This document shows, piece after piece, positions 1 through 4,355 of a stretch of DNA of 7,913 nt. The stretch is from Nostoc sp. CHAB 5715 (GTDB taxonomy: Bacteria; Cyanobacteriota; Cyanobacteriia; Cyanobacteriales; Nostocaceae), in NCBI RefSeq assembly GCF_020829685.1, contig NZ_JAIVFR010000275.1, forward strand, positions 1 through 7,913, written 5' to 3'. The position numbers and the translations under genes were made by a program. The notes beneath the pieces are model-generated. The model did no database searches and was not told where the DNA came from. It saw only the letters and a list, made by a program, of their open reading frames with translations. How positions within the stretch are numbered: the stretch's first letter is position 1; every line of letters starts with the position of its first letter.

Positions 1-1
1 C

Positions 2-799
2 ACCTTAGCAGCAGCAAGTCGAGACAAAACTATAAAACTTTTCAGTCTAGACGGTAAACTACTCCGTACATTCACTGGGCATGATGGTCAAGTTTGGGGC
101 GTTAGTTTCAGCCCAGATGGACAAGCAATCACTTCGGCTAGTAAAGATAAAACAGTAAAGCTTTGGAGTCGAGACGGTAAACTGCTCAACACCTTACAGG
201 GACATCAAGATGCGGTGAATTGGGTAAGCTTTAGTCCTGATGGCAAGTTGCTAGCCTCAGCCAGCGATGACAAAACAGTAAAAATCTGGAATTTAGATGG
301 TAAATTGCTATACAGCTTAAATGGTCATAGTCGCCGGGTAAATGGGGTTGCTTGGACACCTGATAGTCAGGCGATCGCTTCAGCTAGTATTGATAACACG
401 GTGAAGATTTGGAGCCGGGACGGGAATCTGCTAAATAATCTTACAGGGGATGGCGATAGTTTCATCAGTGTGAGTTTTAGCCCCGATGGTAAAACTTTGG
501 CAGCTAGCAGTGATGATAAAGTGAGGATTTGGAACCGAGAAGGGACGTTACTGATTGCTTTGAAAGGTGATAAGCAAGAGTTAACCAGCGTCAGTTTCAG
601 TAATGACGGCAAGACCCTGGCTGCGGGTAGTGGTAATGGCACAGTGATTTTCCAGAATTTGGCAGATATCGAACTAGAAAAATTGCTGGCACGGGGTTGC
701 AATTTGCTGCATGATTATTTGCAGACTAATCAGAAGGTAATGAAAGGCGATGGCTCCGCCAACGCCAGGGGCGAACGCGCCTTGTGTTCTAGTAGATAA
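2..799 (+). CDS. WD40-repeat protein, C-terminal part (5' end outside window)
   Basis: The frame is open from the first bases to a TAA at 797-799, so 265 residues are visible and the start lies upstream; the GTG at 215 is internal. Six WD40 blades can be read, the first partial: GH-type blade starts at visible residues 26, 67 and 108, then two degenerate GD starts at 149 and 189, with the usual 'VSFSPDG...LAS(A)S.D.TVKIW' pattern. After the last blade comes 'LLARGCNLLHDYLQTNQKV' (about 228-246), a tail common at the end of large cyanobacterial WD40 proteins, many of which carry an N-terminal NTPase or effector domain; whether this one does cannot be seen. WD40 propellers are protein-binding scaffolds. 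The last ~16 residues ('GDGSANARGERALCSSR') are encoded by a GC-rich dispersed repeat and not by normal family sequence, so the natural C-terminus has been replaced. The propeller itself looks intact. Family call is firm; partner and role are unknown. Confidence 0.9.
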   Translation, partial: TLAAASRDKTIKLFSLDGKLLRTFTGHDGQVWGVSFSPDGQAITSASKDKTVKLWSRDGKLLNTLQGHQDAVNWVSFSPDGKLLASASDDKTVKIWNLDGKLLYSLNGHSRRVNGVAWTPDSQAIASASIDNTVKIWSRDGNLLNNLTGDGDSFISVSFSPDGKTLAASSDDKVRIWNREGTLLIALKGDKQELTSVSFSNDGKTLAAGSGNGTVIFQNLADIELEKLLARGCNLLHDYLQTNQKVMKGDGSANARGERALCSSR

Positions 800-803
800 T
801 AGC
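746..803. repeat. Short GC-rich dispersed repeat replacing the WD40 3' end
   Basis: From about 746 the sequence changes to a GC-rich block containing small inverted arms (GGCG/CGCC), of the kind scattered through Nostocales genomes. It supplies the last codons and stop of the WD40 gene. The 21-bp part at 779-799 (CCTTGTGTTCT.GTAGATAAT) recurs at about 3410-3430 with one change. The junction matches the point where similarity to the WD40 tail remnant at 4181-4295 ends, just after a shared GCGAT. Confidence 0.5.
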
Positions 804-807
804 GTAA

Positions 808-920
808 TGGGATTGATAGAAGTTGGTCTTGACAGGCATAGGTTCTCAGTTGAAGGGCTGACCAATCAAACCAGTTGCGATCGTTGGTAAGAATGTCGAG
901 GATAACGTTGCTGTCTACCA
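808..920 (-). pseudogene. vapC-type PIN toxin, N-terminal fragment (copy A)
   Basis: Read on the minus strand this encodes the start of a PIN-domain toxin, 'VDSNVILDILTNDRNWFDW', with the first conserved acidic residue (the D of VDSN) of the PIN ribonuclease site. Positions 820-920 match 2320-2420 with two mismatches in 101 bp by hand alignment. A one-base deletion near 819 shifts the frame just before the conserved 'INPI' segment, and the normal ATG with its vapB overlap is missing because the sequence switches at 920/921 to Uma2-derived DNA. It is therefore a non-functional fragment. An open frame running through it (730-936) is chimeric and does not represent a real protein. Confidence 0.8.
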
Positions 921-1066
921 CCAAGCAGCCAACCATTACAATCTACCAACTTGAAGGTGCAGAGTATTTACCCCCCAAGGTGTTTCGAGGGCAGGATCGA
1001 ATTGATTCTAGATTGTTTTTGAACATTCCCTTAACTGCTGAACAGATTTTTGCAATGAGTCGCTGA
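921..1066 (+). pseudogene. Uma2-family protein, C-terminal fragment (duplicate of the 4356-4979 gene)
   Basis: This encodes about the last 47 residues of a Uma2 (DUF820) protein, from 'QPTITIYQLEGAEYLPPK' to 'AEQIFAMSR' and a TGA. It matches the end of the intact gene at 4356-4979 residue for residue except one Leu/Pro change. The nucleotide match continues beyond the stop, giving 921-1155 against 4834-5068 with no gaps and about nine mismatches (about 96%). All catalytic residues of the nuclease fold lie upstream of the breakpoint and are absent. The upstream join to antisense vapC DNA falls inside a shared CCA. A frame that seems to start at 875 is created by that join. Confidence 0.85.
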
Positions 1067-1117
1067 TTAGCAATGAAGAAATTTATTCTAGTCGTCTTCT
1101 TGCCACTAGTTTAATGC

Positions 1118-1149
1118 GCGATCGCCCTTAGCATTGGCAAAGCGATCGC
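1118..1149. repeat. Pair of HIP1 octamers in the duplicated 3' flank
   Basis: Two GCGATCGC octamers at 1118-1125 and 1142-1149 enclose 16 bases. The same pair sits at 5031-5038 and 5055-5062 downstream of the intact Uma2 gene, as part of the duplicated block. HIP1 is a highly over-represented palindrome in many cyanobacteria; two copies this close could form a hairpin, but there is no T-run to suggest a terminator. Confidence 0.75.
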
Positions 1150-1200
1150 TTAACTCAATAGACTTTTTGCATGAGTAAAGTCTCTGTGTTTGAAATAGAG

Positions 1201-1266
1201 TTACCTACAAGCTGCTTTTTGATAAATCTTGGTTTGTTCTAAACTCAGACCCAACATGGCTTTCAT
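1201..1266 (-). pseudogene. Possible tail remnant of an Rpn/DUF4351-type nuclease gene
   Basis: A 21-codon frame, 'MKAMLGLSLEQTKIYQKAAC', starts six bases after the stop of the HigA-like gene and has an AGGACAGG sequence directly before its ATG. The pattern 'AMLGL...L.QTK.YQ' resembles the segment that precedes the C-terminal 'EG' repeats in cyanobacterial Rpn-family (recombination-promoting nuclease) proteins. Nothing upstream or downstream extends the similarity. It could equally be a chance short frame downstream of the toxin-antitoxin operon. Assignment is from memory of the family and is weak. Confidence 0.25.
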
Positions 1267-1272
1267 CCTGTC

Positions 1273-1599
1273 CTATAGCGATATAACAGTTTCAGCAGAT
1301 TGGCCCGACGCATGACGAGGGCGAAGATGTAAGGTGATTTCCGTATCAAGCCGCTTGAGGAAAATGAGGAGTTTGCCCTCGCTGAACCGTTGAAACTCTC
1401 CTTTCATCAAATGAGATACTTCTGGCTGGGTAATGCCAAGAAGTTCGCTGATTTCGCGCTGTTTCAAGTTACGTTGAGAAAGGAGGCGCAGTACCTGAAT
1501 CCCTATCTTTCCTCGCATAAAAAGTTCCGAGGCATCCTCTAAACCGAGATCAGCGAATACGTTGCCACTGCTTTCTTCAAAAACGGGTTCCTGTGTCAT
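1273..1599 (-). CDS. HigA-type antitoxin, XRE-like helix-turn-helix protein
   Basis: A 108-residue protein with the 'NVFADLGLEDASEL' lead-in (13-26) typical of the HTH_37 group of Xre antitoxins, and a helix-turn-helix at about 45-68 ('LKQREISELLGITQPEVSHL'). It should bind and neutralise the toxin encoded just upstream and repress their shared promoter. The ATG at 1599-1597 overlaps the toxin stop as ATGA, so translation is coupled; this also fixes the start. Length and motifs are complete. Toxin-first gene order is the usual one for HigBA-type and RelE/Xre pairs. Which DNA site it binds cannot be told from the window. Confidence 0.88.
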   Translation of the reverse strand: MTQEPVFEESSGNVFADLGLEDASELFMRGKIGIQVLRLLSQRNLKQREISELLGITQPEVSHLMKGEFQRFSEGKLLIFLKRLDTEITLHLRPRHASGQSAETVISL

Positions 1600-1970
1600 T
1601 GTTGTTTCTCCCTTACCACTGCGTCCTTATAGCGTTGTTTAATCAGGTCAACATCAGCCTGTGGGGTTTTAATCCCCTGCTTTGATTTCTTCTGAAAAGC
1701 GTGCAGAACATAGATTTTCTCTCCAATCTTTACCGCATAGACTGCCCTGTAAGTATCGGTATCGTAGCGTTTGACGATTTCATACACGCCGCTTCCAATC
1801 CCTTTGAAAGGTTTGGCATCCATTGGTGTTTCCCCTGCTTGCCCCAATTGCAGCGCATAGCCTACTGATGCACGCACATCAACAGGAAATAAGCGGATAT
1901 TTTTGAGTGAGTCTCCCATCCAAACCAGAGGTCGTAAAGGAATTTCTATAATACCCTCATCATCGTCCAT
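1596..1970 (-). CDS. HigB/Gp49-type toxin (RelE superfamily)
   Basis: A 124-residue protein of the phage-derived Gp49-like/HigB family. Recognisable segments are 'PLVWMGDSLKNIRLFP' (14-29), the 'AKPFKGIGSGVYEI' core (52-65), 'YRAVYAVKIGEKIYVLHAFQKK' split as YRAVYAV (74-80) and IYVLHAFQKK (86-95), and the C-terminal helix 'TPQADVDLIKQRY' (102-114). Relatives are ribosome-associated mRNA interferases with basic residues in the R-A-V-Y and F-Q-K-K strands, both kept here. It overlaps the antitoxin gene by four bases. The ATG at 1970 gives a 12-residue acidic leader before the conserved part; an internal ATG at codon 18 would remove part of the fold, so 1970 is preferred. An AGGA lies about 13 bases upstream, an unusually long spacing. 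The pair looks intact. Confidence 0.88.
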   Translation of the reverse strand: MDDDEGIIEIPLRPLVWMGDSLKNIRLFPVDVRASVGYALQLGQAGETPMDAKPFKGIGSGVYEIVKRYDTDTYRAVYAVKIGEKIYVLHAFQKKSKQGIKTPQADVDLIKQRYKDAVVREKQQ

Positions 1971-2080
1971 CTTATATGAAATTTCCTATAAAATAAGTTA
2001 GACAATAGCATGAAATGCCCCGCGCGCGAACGGCGTATCGCGTTATATATATTAATCATCTATCCAAATAATCTTAATTC

Positions 2081-2302
2081 ATGCAAAAAATCGTATCCGA
2101 TCCAAAAATCATGATGGGCAAACCTGTCATTTCAGGAACTCGTATTACAGTTGAATTAATTCTTGAAAAACTTGCTGCGGGTGAAACACCTCAGCAAATA
2201 CTCGAAGCGCATCCGCGACTTAGGGATGAAGGAATTAAAGCAGCTTTGGCATTTGCGGCTCAAGCTTTGCGGTATGATGTCATTTATCCAACGATTGCGT
2301 AG
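2081..2302 (+). CDS. DUF433-family antitoxin-like protein
   Basis: A 73-residue protein matching DUF433 (PF04255): 'DPKIMMGKPVISGTRI' (7-22) with the family's GKP..GTRI motif, a helix-turn-helix-like middle ('ELILEKLAAGETPQQILEAH', 25-44) and the 'IKAALAFAAQAL' helix (52-63). DUF433 proteins normally sit directly upstream of a PIN-like DUF5615 gene and are thought to act as its antitoxin. Here no such gene follows on the plus strand; the stop is instead 19 bases inside the end of a truncated antisense vapC. It is probably an orphan antitoxin, cut off from its partner by rearrangement. The C-terminus ('YDVIYPTIA') is near the family's usual end, perhaps slightly short. No clear ribosome-binding site precedes the ATG; the upstream region is very AT-rich. 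Confidence 0.85.
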   Translation: MQKIVSDPKIMMGKPVISGTRITVELILEKLAAGETPQQILEAHPRLRDEGIKAALAFAAQALRYDVIYPTIA

Positions 2303-2430
2303 ATGATAGGATTAATGGCAAGTTGGTCTTGACGGGCATAGGTTGTCAGTTGAAGGGCTGACCAATCAAACCAGTTGCGATCGTTGGTAAGAATGTCGAG
2401 GATAACGTTGCTGTCTACCAAGACGGTCAT
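2284..2430 (-). pseudogene. Truncated vapC-type PIN toxin (copy B), coupled to its antitoxin
   Basis: The ATG at 2430-2428 overlaps the TGA of the AbrB-type antitoxin gene as ATGA, the normal vapBC arrangement. The frame runs 48 codons: 'MTVLVDSNVILDILTNDR' and on to 'AINPIIYAIVG', then TAA at 2286-2284. Full PIN toxins are roughly 130-150 residues; this keeps the first acidic residue (D6) and loses the rest of the active site. Similarity to the family stops at IIYA, exactly where the sequence becomes the antisense of the DUF433 stop region, so the break is a recombination junction and not a point mutation. The short peptide may still be made, but cannot be an active nuclease. Confidence 0.8.
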
Positions 2431-2678
2431 GGATTATCGTCGCTACGAGTGAGGGTCATGATTTGGTCAGTGGTGAGATTTGCAGCAGCGCAACCCCGCA
2501 TGGTGTCAATCCAGGTTGAGATTTTATCGCTAGGTTGTATTTTCTTGAGGTAGAGGCGATCGCCTTCGATTTCAAACGCTAATTCTACATCAGGAGAAAT
2601 GTTTAGCACCTCTCGGATTTCAGGAGGGATGGTAATTTGACCGTCAGGTGTAATCCGCATCGTGTGTTTGTTGTTCAA
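2427..2678 (-). CDS. AbrB/MazE-fold antitoxin (VapB type)
   Basis: An 83-residue protein with a swapped-hairpin AbrB domain: 'MRITPDGQITIPPEIREVLN' (7-26) followed by 'VELAFEIEGDRLYLKK' (31-46). The C-terminal part ('MRGCAAANLTTDQIMTLTR', 60-78) is the toxin-binding tail typical of cyanobacterial VapB partners of PIN toxins. It overlaps the truncated vapC by four bases. The start given is a TTG; an ATG at 2660-2658 (codon 7) is the alternative and would give 77 residues. Family members usually carry 'KHT' before the first strand, which favours the TTG. Neither has a clear ribosome-binding site. It is an antitoxin left without a working toxin. Confidence 0.82.
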   Translation of the reverse strand: MNNKHTMRITPDGQITIPPEIREVLNISPDVELAFEIEGDRLYLKKIQPSDKISTWIDTMRGCAAANLTTDQIMTLTRSDDNP

Positions 2679-2810
2679 GCGTTCTTATGTTACAGCGCTT
2701 TTTAAGTAATTGAACTACACCACTCCCTACTCCCCATTCCTCGTCTCAGTCGTGGTCTAAATACCTGAAAACTGCTGTAAATGTGGAATAGCCTAGTAGG
2801 TGTCAAAGTC

Positions 2811-2846
2811 AAACGCTTGCCTAATTCTACACAGGAGCAAGCGTTT
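2811..2846. terminator. 10-bp perfect hairpin overlapping the 3' end of a gene
   Basis: AAACGCTTGC (2811-2820) pairs perfectly with GCAAGCGTTT (2837-2846) around a 16-base loop. The stop codon of the minus-strand gene at 2827-3153 lies in the loop, so the coding end forms one arm. On the minus strand the hairpin is followed by only TTT, then mixed sequence, so termination would be weak or the structure may protect the transcript's 3' end. Confidence 0.5.
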
Positions 2847-3153
2847 TCGCGCTACTAATCCCGCGAGGTGATGTGATGGCATCCGCAGGTTGAATTACCT
2901 CTGCTAATGCGTCTAGTTGTTCTCCAAGATAATCAGAATTTTGCAAGATTTCTGGATTTACATTCTCATGTCTGAGCAAGGCATAAACAGAAATCCTTCC
3001 ATCTGGGATTTGCCGATACCGCAGAGTCGGGTTGTAGCCCATATCTTCCAGTAACTTCAAGGTTTCTGCAACATTCATATTTTCAACAGCAGTGAGTTCT
3101 ACTGCTAAAAATACTTCCCCAGGTTTCGGAATAACTGGAAGCTCAAGCGTCAT
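2827..3153 (-). CDS. Small conserved-looking protein of unknown function
   Basis: A 108-residue mostly acidic protein beginning 'MTLELPVIPKPGEVFLAVEL'. I do not recognise a family. Its middle ('NVAETLKLLEDMGYNPTLRY', about 27-46) looks like an amphipathic helix followed by a strand, and 'GRISVYALLRHENVNP' like a further strand-turn. No signal peptide or membrane segment is visible. The start at 3153 is chosen because GAGGGAGAG ends five bases before that ATG and because the ATG overlaps the upstream frame's stop (ATGACGCTTGA), which implies translational coupling; a TTG at 3168 is an alternative. The preceding small frame is on the same strand, so the two probably form one transcript. Confidence 0.65.
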   Translation of the reverse strand: MTLELPVIPKPGEVFLAVELTAVENMNVAETLKLLEDMGYNPTLRYRQIPDGRISVYALLRHENVNPEILQNSDYLGEQLDALAEVIQPADAITSPRGISSAKTLAPV

Positions 3154-3271
3154 AAATCTCTCCCTCAAATCTGCATTCGTAGCGTTTTCCTTGACCTACT
3201 TTCTTTGGTTTACCGATTAACCTCACAACTGTTTTCCCTTCAATAGTCGCTTCTTCTGCCTTCATCGACAT
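3143..3271 (-). CDS. Small basic protein, second part of a frameshifted small gene
   Basis: A 42-codon frame, 'MSMKAEEATIEGKTVVRLIG' then 'KPKKVGQGKRYECRFEGEIY', ending in a TGA that overlaps the start of the next gene. It contains the ribosome-binding site for that gene, so its translation likely feeds the next frame. The upstream frame (3262-3351) overlaps it by ten bases in another phase and together they read like one protein of about 70-90 residues, so this may be the 3' part of a broken gene and not an independent one. Family not recognised. Confidence 0.45.
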   Translation of the reverse strand: MSMKAEEATIEGKTVVRLIGKPKKVGQGKRYECRFEGEIYDA

Positions 3272-3351
3272 TTTTGCATAGCTTGCGCTTCCGTGTCAGC
3301 CCAAACATAATCAGTCCAAATTTCCTTTGGTTTTTCCGGGTCTTCTAGCAT
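3262..3351 (-). pseudogene. Small gene, first part, apparently frameshifted
   Basis: A 29-codon frame, 'MLEDPEKPKEIWTDYVWADT' then 'EAQAMQKCR', stops at a TGA inside the start region of the 3143-3271 frame. Upstream in another frame (about 3352-3420) one reads 'GTLSKTERDWSKLRK', which joins naturally to 'MLEDPEKPKEIW'. A continuous protein would need two frame changes, near 3350 (an AAAATG run) and near 3270 (an AAAAATG run), both at homopolymers. This suggests a decayed gene; overlapping translation or assembly errors are the alternatives. Confidence 0.4.
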
Positions 3352-3443
3352 TTTCTTAGTTTAGACCAATCTCGCTCGGTTTTGGAAAGAGTGCCCCTAC
3401 TTATCGCCCCTTGTGTTCTGGTAGATAATTTACAAGAATGATC

Positions 3444-3487
3444 AAAGGTGATCGCTCCCAGAACCAACCGGAAATGCGATCGCTTTC
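3444..3487. repeat. 44-bp HIP1-bounded repeat, copy 1
   Basis: Matches 3742-3785 in direct orientation, gapless, with about six mismatches in 44. The conserved core is CCAACCGGAA between a GATCGC half-site and a full GCGATCGC. Its right edge coincides with the stop codon of the ribbon-helix-helix gene at 3486-3656. Confidence 0.8.
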
Positions 3488-3656
3488 AGCTGCCTTTTTG
3501 TCCAGCTTGTTTATGTTCCTGCTCTTGGCACCAGGCAGCGATTAGCTCTTTAGCAACACTGCTCATATCCGTTTCAGCCTGCACACACAAGGACTTGAAA
3601 CGGATTTTTAATTCTTTGCCAATAATCAATTTGACTGTATCTTCGGGTTTTGCCAT
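3486..3656 (-). CDS. Ribbon-helix-helix-like DNA-binding protein (ParG/CopG type)
   Basis: A 56-residue protein, 'MAKPEDTVKLIIGKELKIRF' then 'KSLCVQAETDMSSVAKELIA' and a charged tail. The layout fits a ribbon-helix-helix fold: a short strand (TVKLIIG), helix A (KELKIRFKSLCVQAE) and helix B (SSVAKELIAAWCQEQ). This is the size and pattern of ParG-like or CopG-like repressors, which act as dimers and are common on plasmids and as antitoxins. A longer frame opens at 3839, but its first 61 residues cross repeats and look non-coding, so the ATG at 3656 is chosen. No parA or toxin gene is adjacent. The gene is flanked by 44-bp direct repeats and preceded by octamer repeats. Confidence 0.65.
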   Translation of the reverse strand: MAKPEDTVKLIIGKELKIRFKSLCVQAETDMSSVAKELIAAWCQEQEHKQAGQKGS

Positions 3657-3696
3657 CTCATTATTCTGACATGGCATAGAGGGAACATAATCAATA

Positions 3697-3720
3697 TTCC
3701 CCTGTTCCCCTGTTCCCCTA
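3697..3720. repeat. Three tandem octamers upstream of the RHH gene
   Basis: TTCCCCTG occurs at 3697-3704 and 3705-3712 and as TTCCCCTA at 3713-3720. A GGGAACA at 3681-3687 is inverted to the TGTTCCC at 3703-3709. Such short tandem repeats are common between genes in heterocystous cyanobacteria; the position 41-64 bases upstream of the RHH start also allows an operator role. Confidence 0.75.
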
Positions 3721-3741
3721 AAGTTGCTATACTCAAAAGTT

Positions 3742-3785
3742 AAAAGCGATCGCCCCCAGGACCAACCGGAATAGCGATCGCTTTC
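3742..3785. repeat. 44-bp HIP1-bounded repeat, copy 2
   Basis: Direct copy of 3444-3487. This copy has full GCGATCGC octamers at both ends (3746-3753 and 3774-3781) around CCCCAGGACCAACCGGAATA. It lies between the RHH gene and the plus-strand gene at 3817. Confidence 0.8.
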
Positions 3786-3816
3786 TAAACCCCCACATAC
3801 ATAGGGAGATAAATAA

Positions 3817-4044
3817 ATGATGACACAAGTAAAAGCCAAAATAGATGAAACTGACTCTCAAGCATCTTCAGAAAGAGAATCCATCAAACACACACTGATT
3901 GGTTCTCCCAAAGCTGTTACCAGTACTATTCGCGTGCTGCACCAACTTAGGTACGCTGACATTGGTGATTGGAGTCCTCTGTTACCAACTGGCAATGCAA
4001 GTGAGGTGATGAGCATTTTGATACGTTCGATTTTGATGCAATAG
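3817..4044 (+). CDS. Small conserved-looking cyanobacterial protein, unknown function
   Basis: A 75-residue protein with an acidic, polar N-terminus (1-23) and a distinct second half containing 'KHTLIGSPKAVTSTIRVLHQ' (24-43), 'YADIGDWSPLLPTGN' (46-60) and 'EVMSILIRSIL' (63-73). I recall similar small proteins with the 'GSP.AV..TI..L...GYA...WSPLLPT' pattern in many filamentous cyanobacteria, all without a known role. AGGGAG at about 3803-3808 is well placed for the ATG at 3817 or the next one at 3820. Its natural terminator seems to be the hairpin at 4151-4178, now separated from it by an inserted 91-bp element. It is probably monocistronic, diverging from the RHH gene. Confidence 0.7.
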   Translation: MMTQVKAKIDETDSQASSERESIKHTLIGSPKAVTSTIRVLHQLRYADIGDWSPLLPTGNASEVMSILIRSILMQ

Positions 4045-4048
4045 TTGT

Positions 4049-4139
4049 AGGACTTACGCACGCTCTACGAATTCTTGGCGTTCTTGGCGTCTTGGCGGTT
4101 CGATAAATTAAGCCTTTCGGCGATTTTTGCGTAAGTCCT
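4049..4139. mobile_element. 91-bp MITE-like element with perfect 12-bp inverted ends
   Basis: AGGACTTACGCA (4049-4060) and TGCGTAAGTCCT (4128-4139) are perfect inverted repeats. The inside is non-coding and contains TTCTTGGCG twice plus TCTTGGCGG in tandem (4072-4098). AGTTGT occurs immediately left (4043-4048) and one base to the right (4141-4146), which may be a target duplication. Removing the element joins the TAG of the 3817-4044 gene to a hairpin terminator. A motif of this kind is frequent between genes in Nostocales, as far as I recall. Confidence 0.75.
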
Positions 4140-4150
4140 GAGTTGTTTAC

Positions 4151-4178
4151 GCCCCCAAATTATAGGGGGCTATTTTTT
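4151..4178 (+). terminator. Intrinsic terminator
   Basis: GCCCCC (4151-4156) pairs with GGGGGC (4165-4170) around an 8-base loop, followed by TATTTTTT (4171-4178). This is a strong Rho-independent form reading on the plus strand. It most likely belonged to the gene ending at 4044. Confidence 0.85.
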
Positions 4179-4180
4179 GC

Positions 4181-4295
4181 GTGCTGGCATTAGTTGTGAG
4201 TGTGTAGTCGAGTATTTGCAGACTAGCTAGAAGGTGACAAAAGCGATAAGCTGTTATTTCAGAACTACGGCAGGAAAATCAGCCAGGACTCATAA
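4181..4295 (+). pseudogene. Remnant of a WD40-protein C-terminal tail
   Basis: Nucleotides from GTGCTGGCA at 4181 through about 4247 resemble 684-755 of the WD40 gene, best at 4211-4241 (GTATTTGCAGACTA..., AGAAGGT). In frame this reads 'EYLQTS', a stop, 'KVT', and after a one-base shift 'KSDKLLFQNYGRKISQDS' with a TAA at 4293-4295. It thus has an in-frame stop and a frameshift, and gives the natural ending that the WD40 gene at the window start has lost. It begins right after the terminator at 4178. Confidence 0.5.
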
Positions 4296-4355
4296 ACAAA
4301 ACTGTACATCTTGGTAGCATTGAGTGAAGTACCCATCAGCAAGGGAGCGAGGGCG

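Noticed and set aside
367..702. Minus-strand frame of 111 codons
   Set aside because: Lies wholly antisense to the WD40 gene; the composition mirrors the repeats and shows no family pattern.
730..936. Minus-strand 68-codon frame containing PIN-like residues
   Set aside because: It is a chimera of dispersed repeat, frameshifted vapC fragment and antisense Uma2 DNA; recorded as a vapC pseudogene fragment instead.
1160..1183. Hairpin AGACTTT/AAAGTCT as terminator of the HigBA-type operon
   Set aside because: Seven-bp AT-rich stem with a 10-base loop and no T-run after it on the minus strand; too weak to call.
3448..3669. Plus-strand 73-codon frame with cysteine-rich start
   Set aside because: Antisense to the RHH gene and begins in the 44-bp repeat; no support as a real gene.
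3438..3785. CRISPR-like array from the repeated 44-bp units
   Set aside because: Only two copies, separated by a gene, with no regular short spacing and no cas genes.
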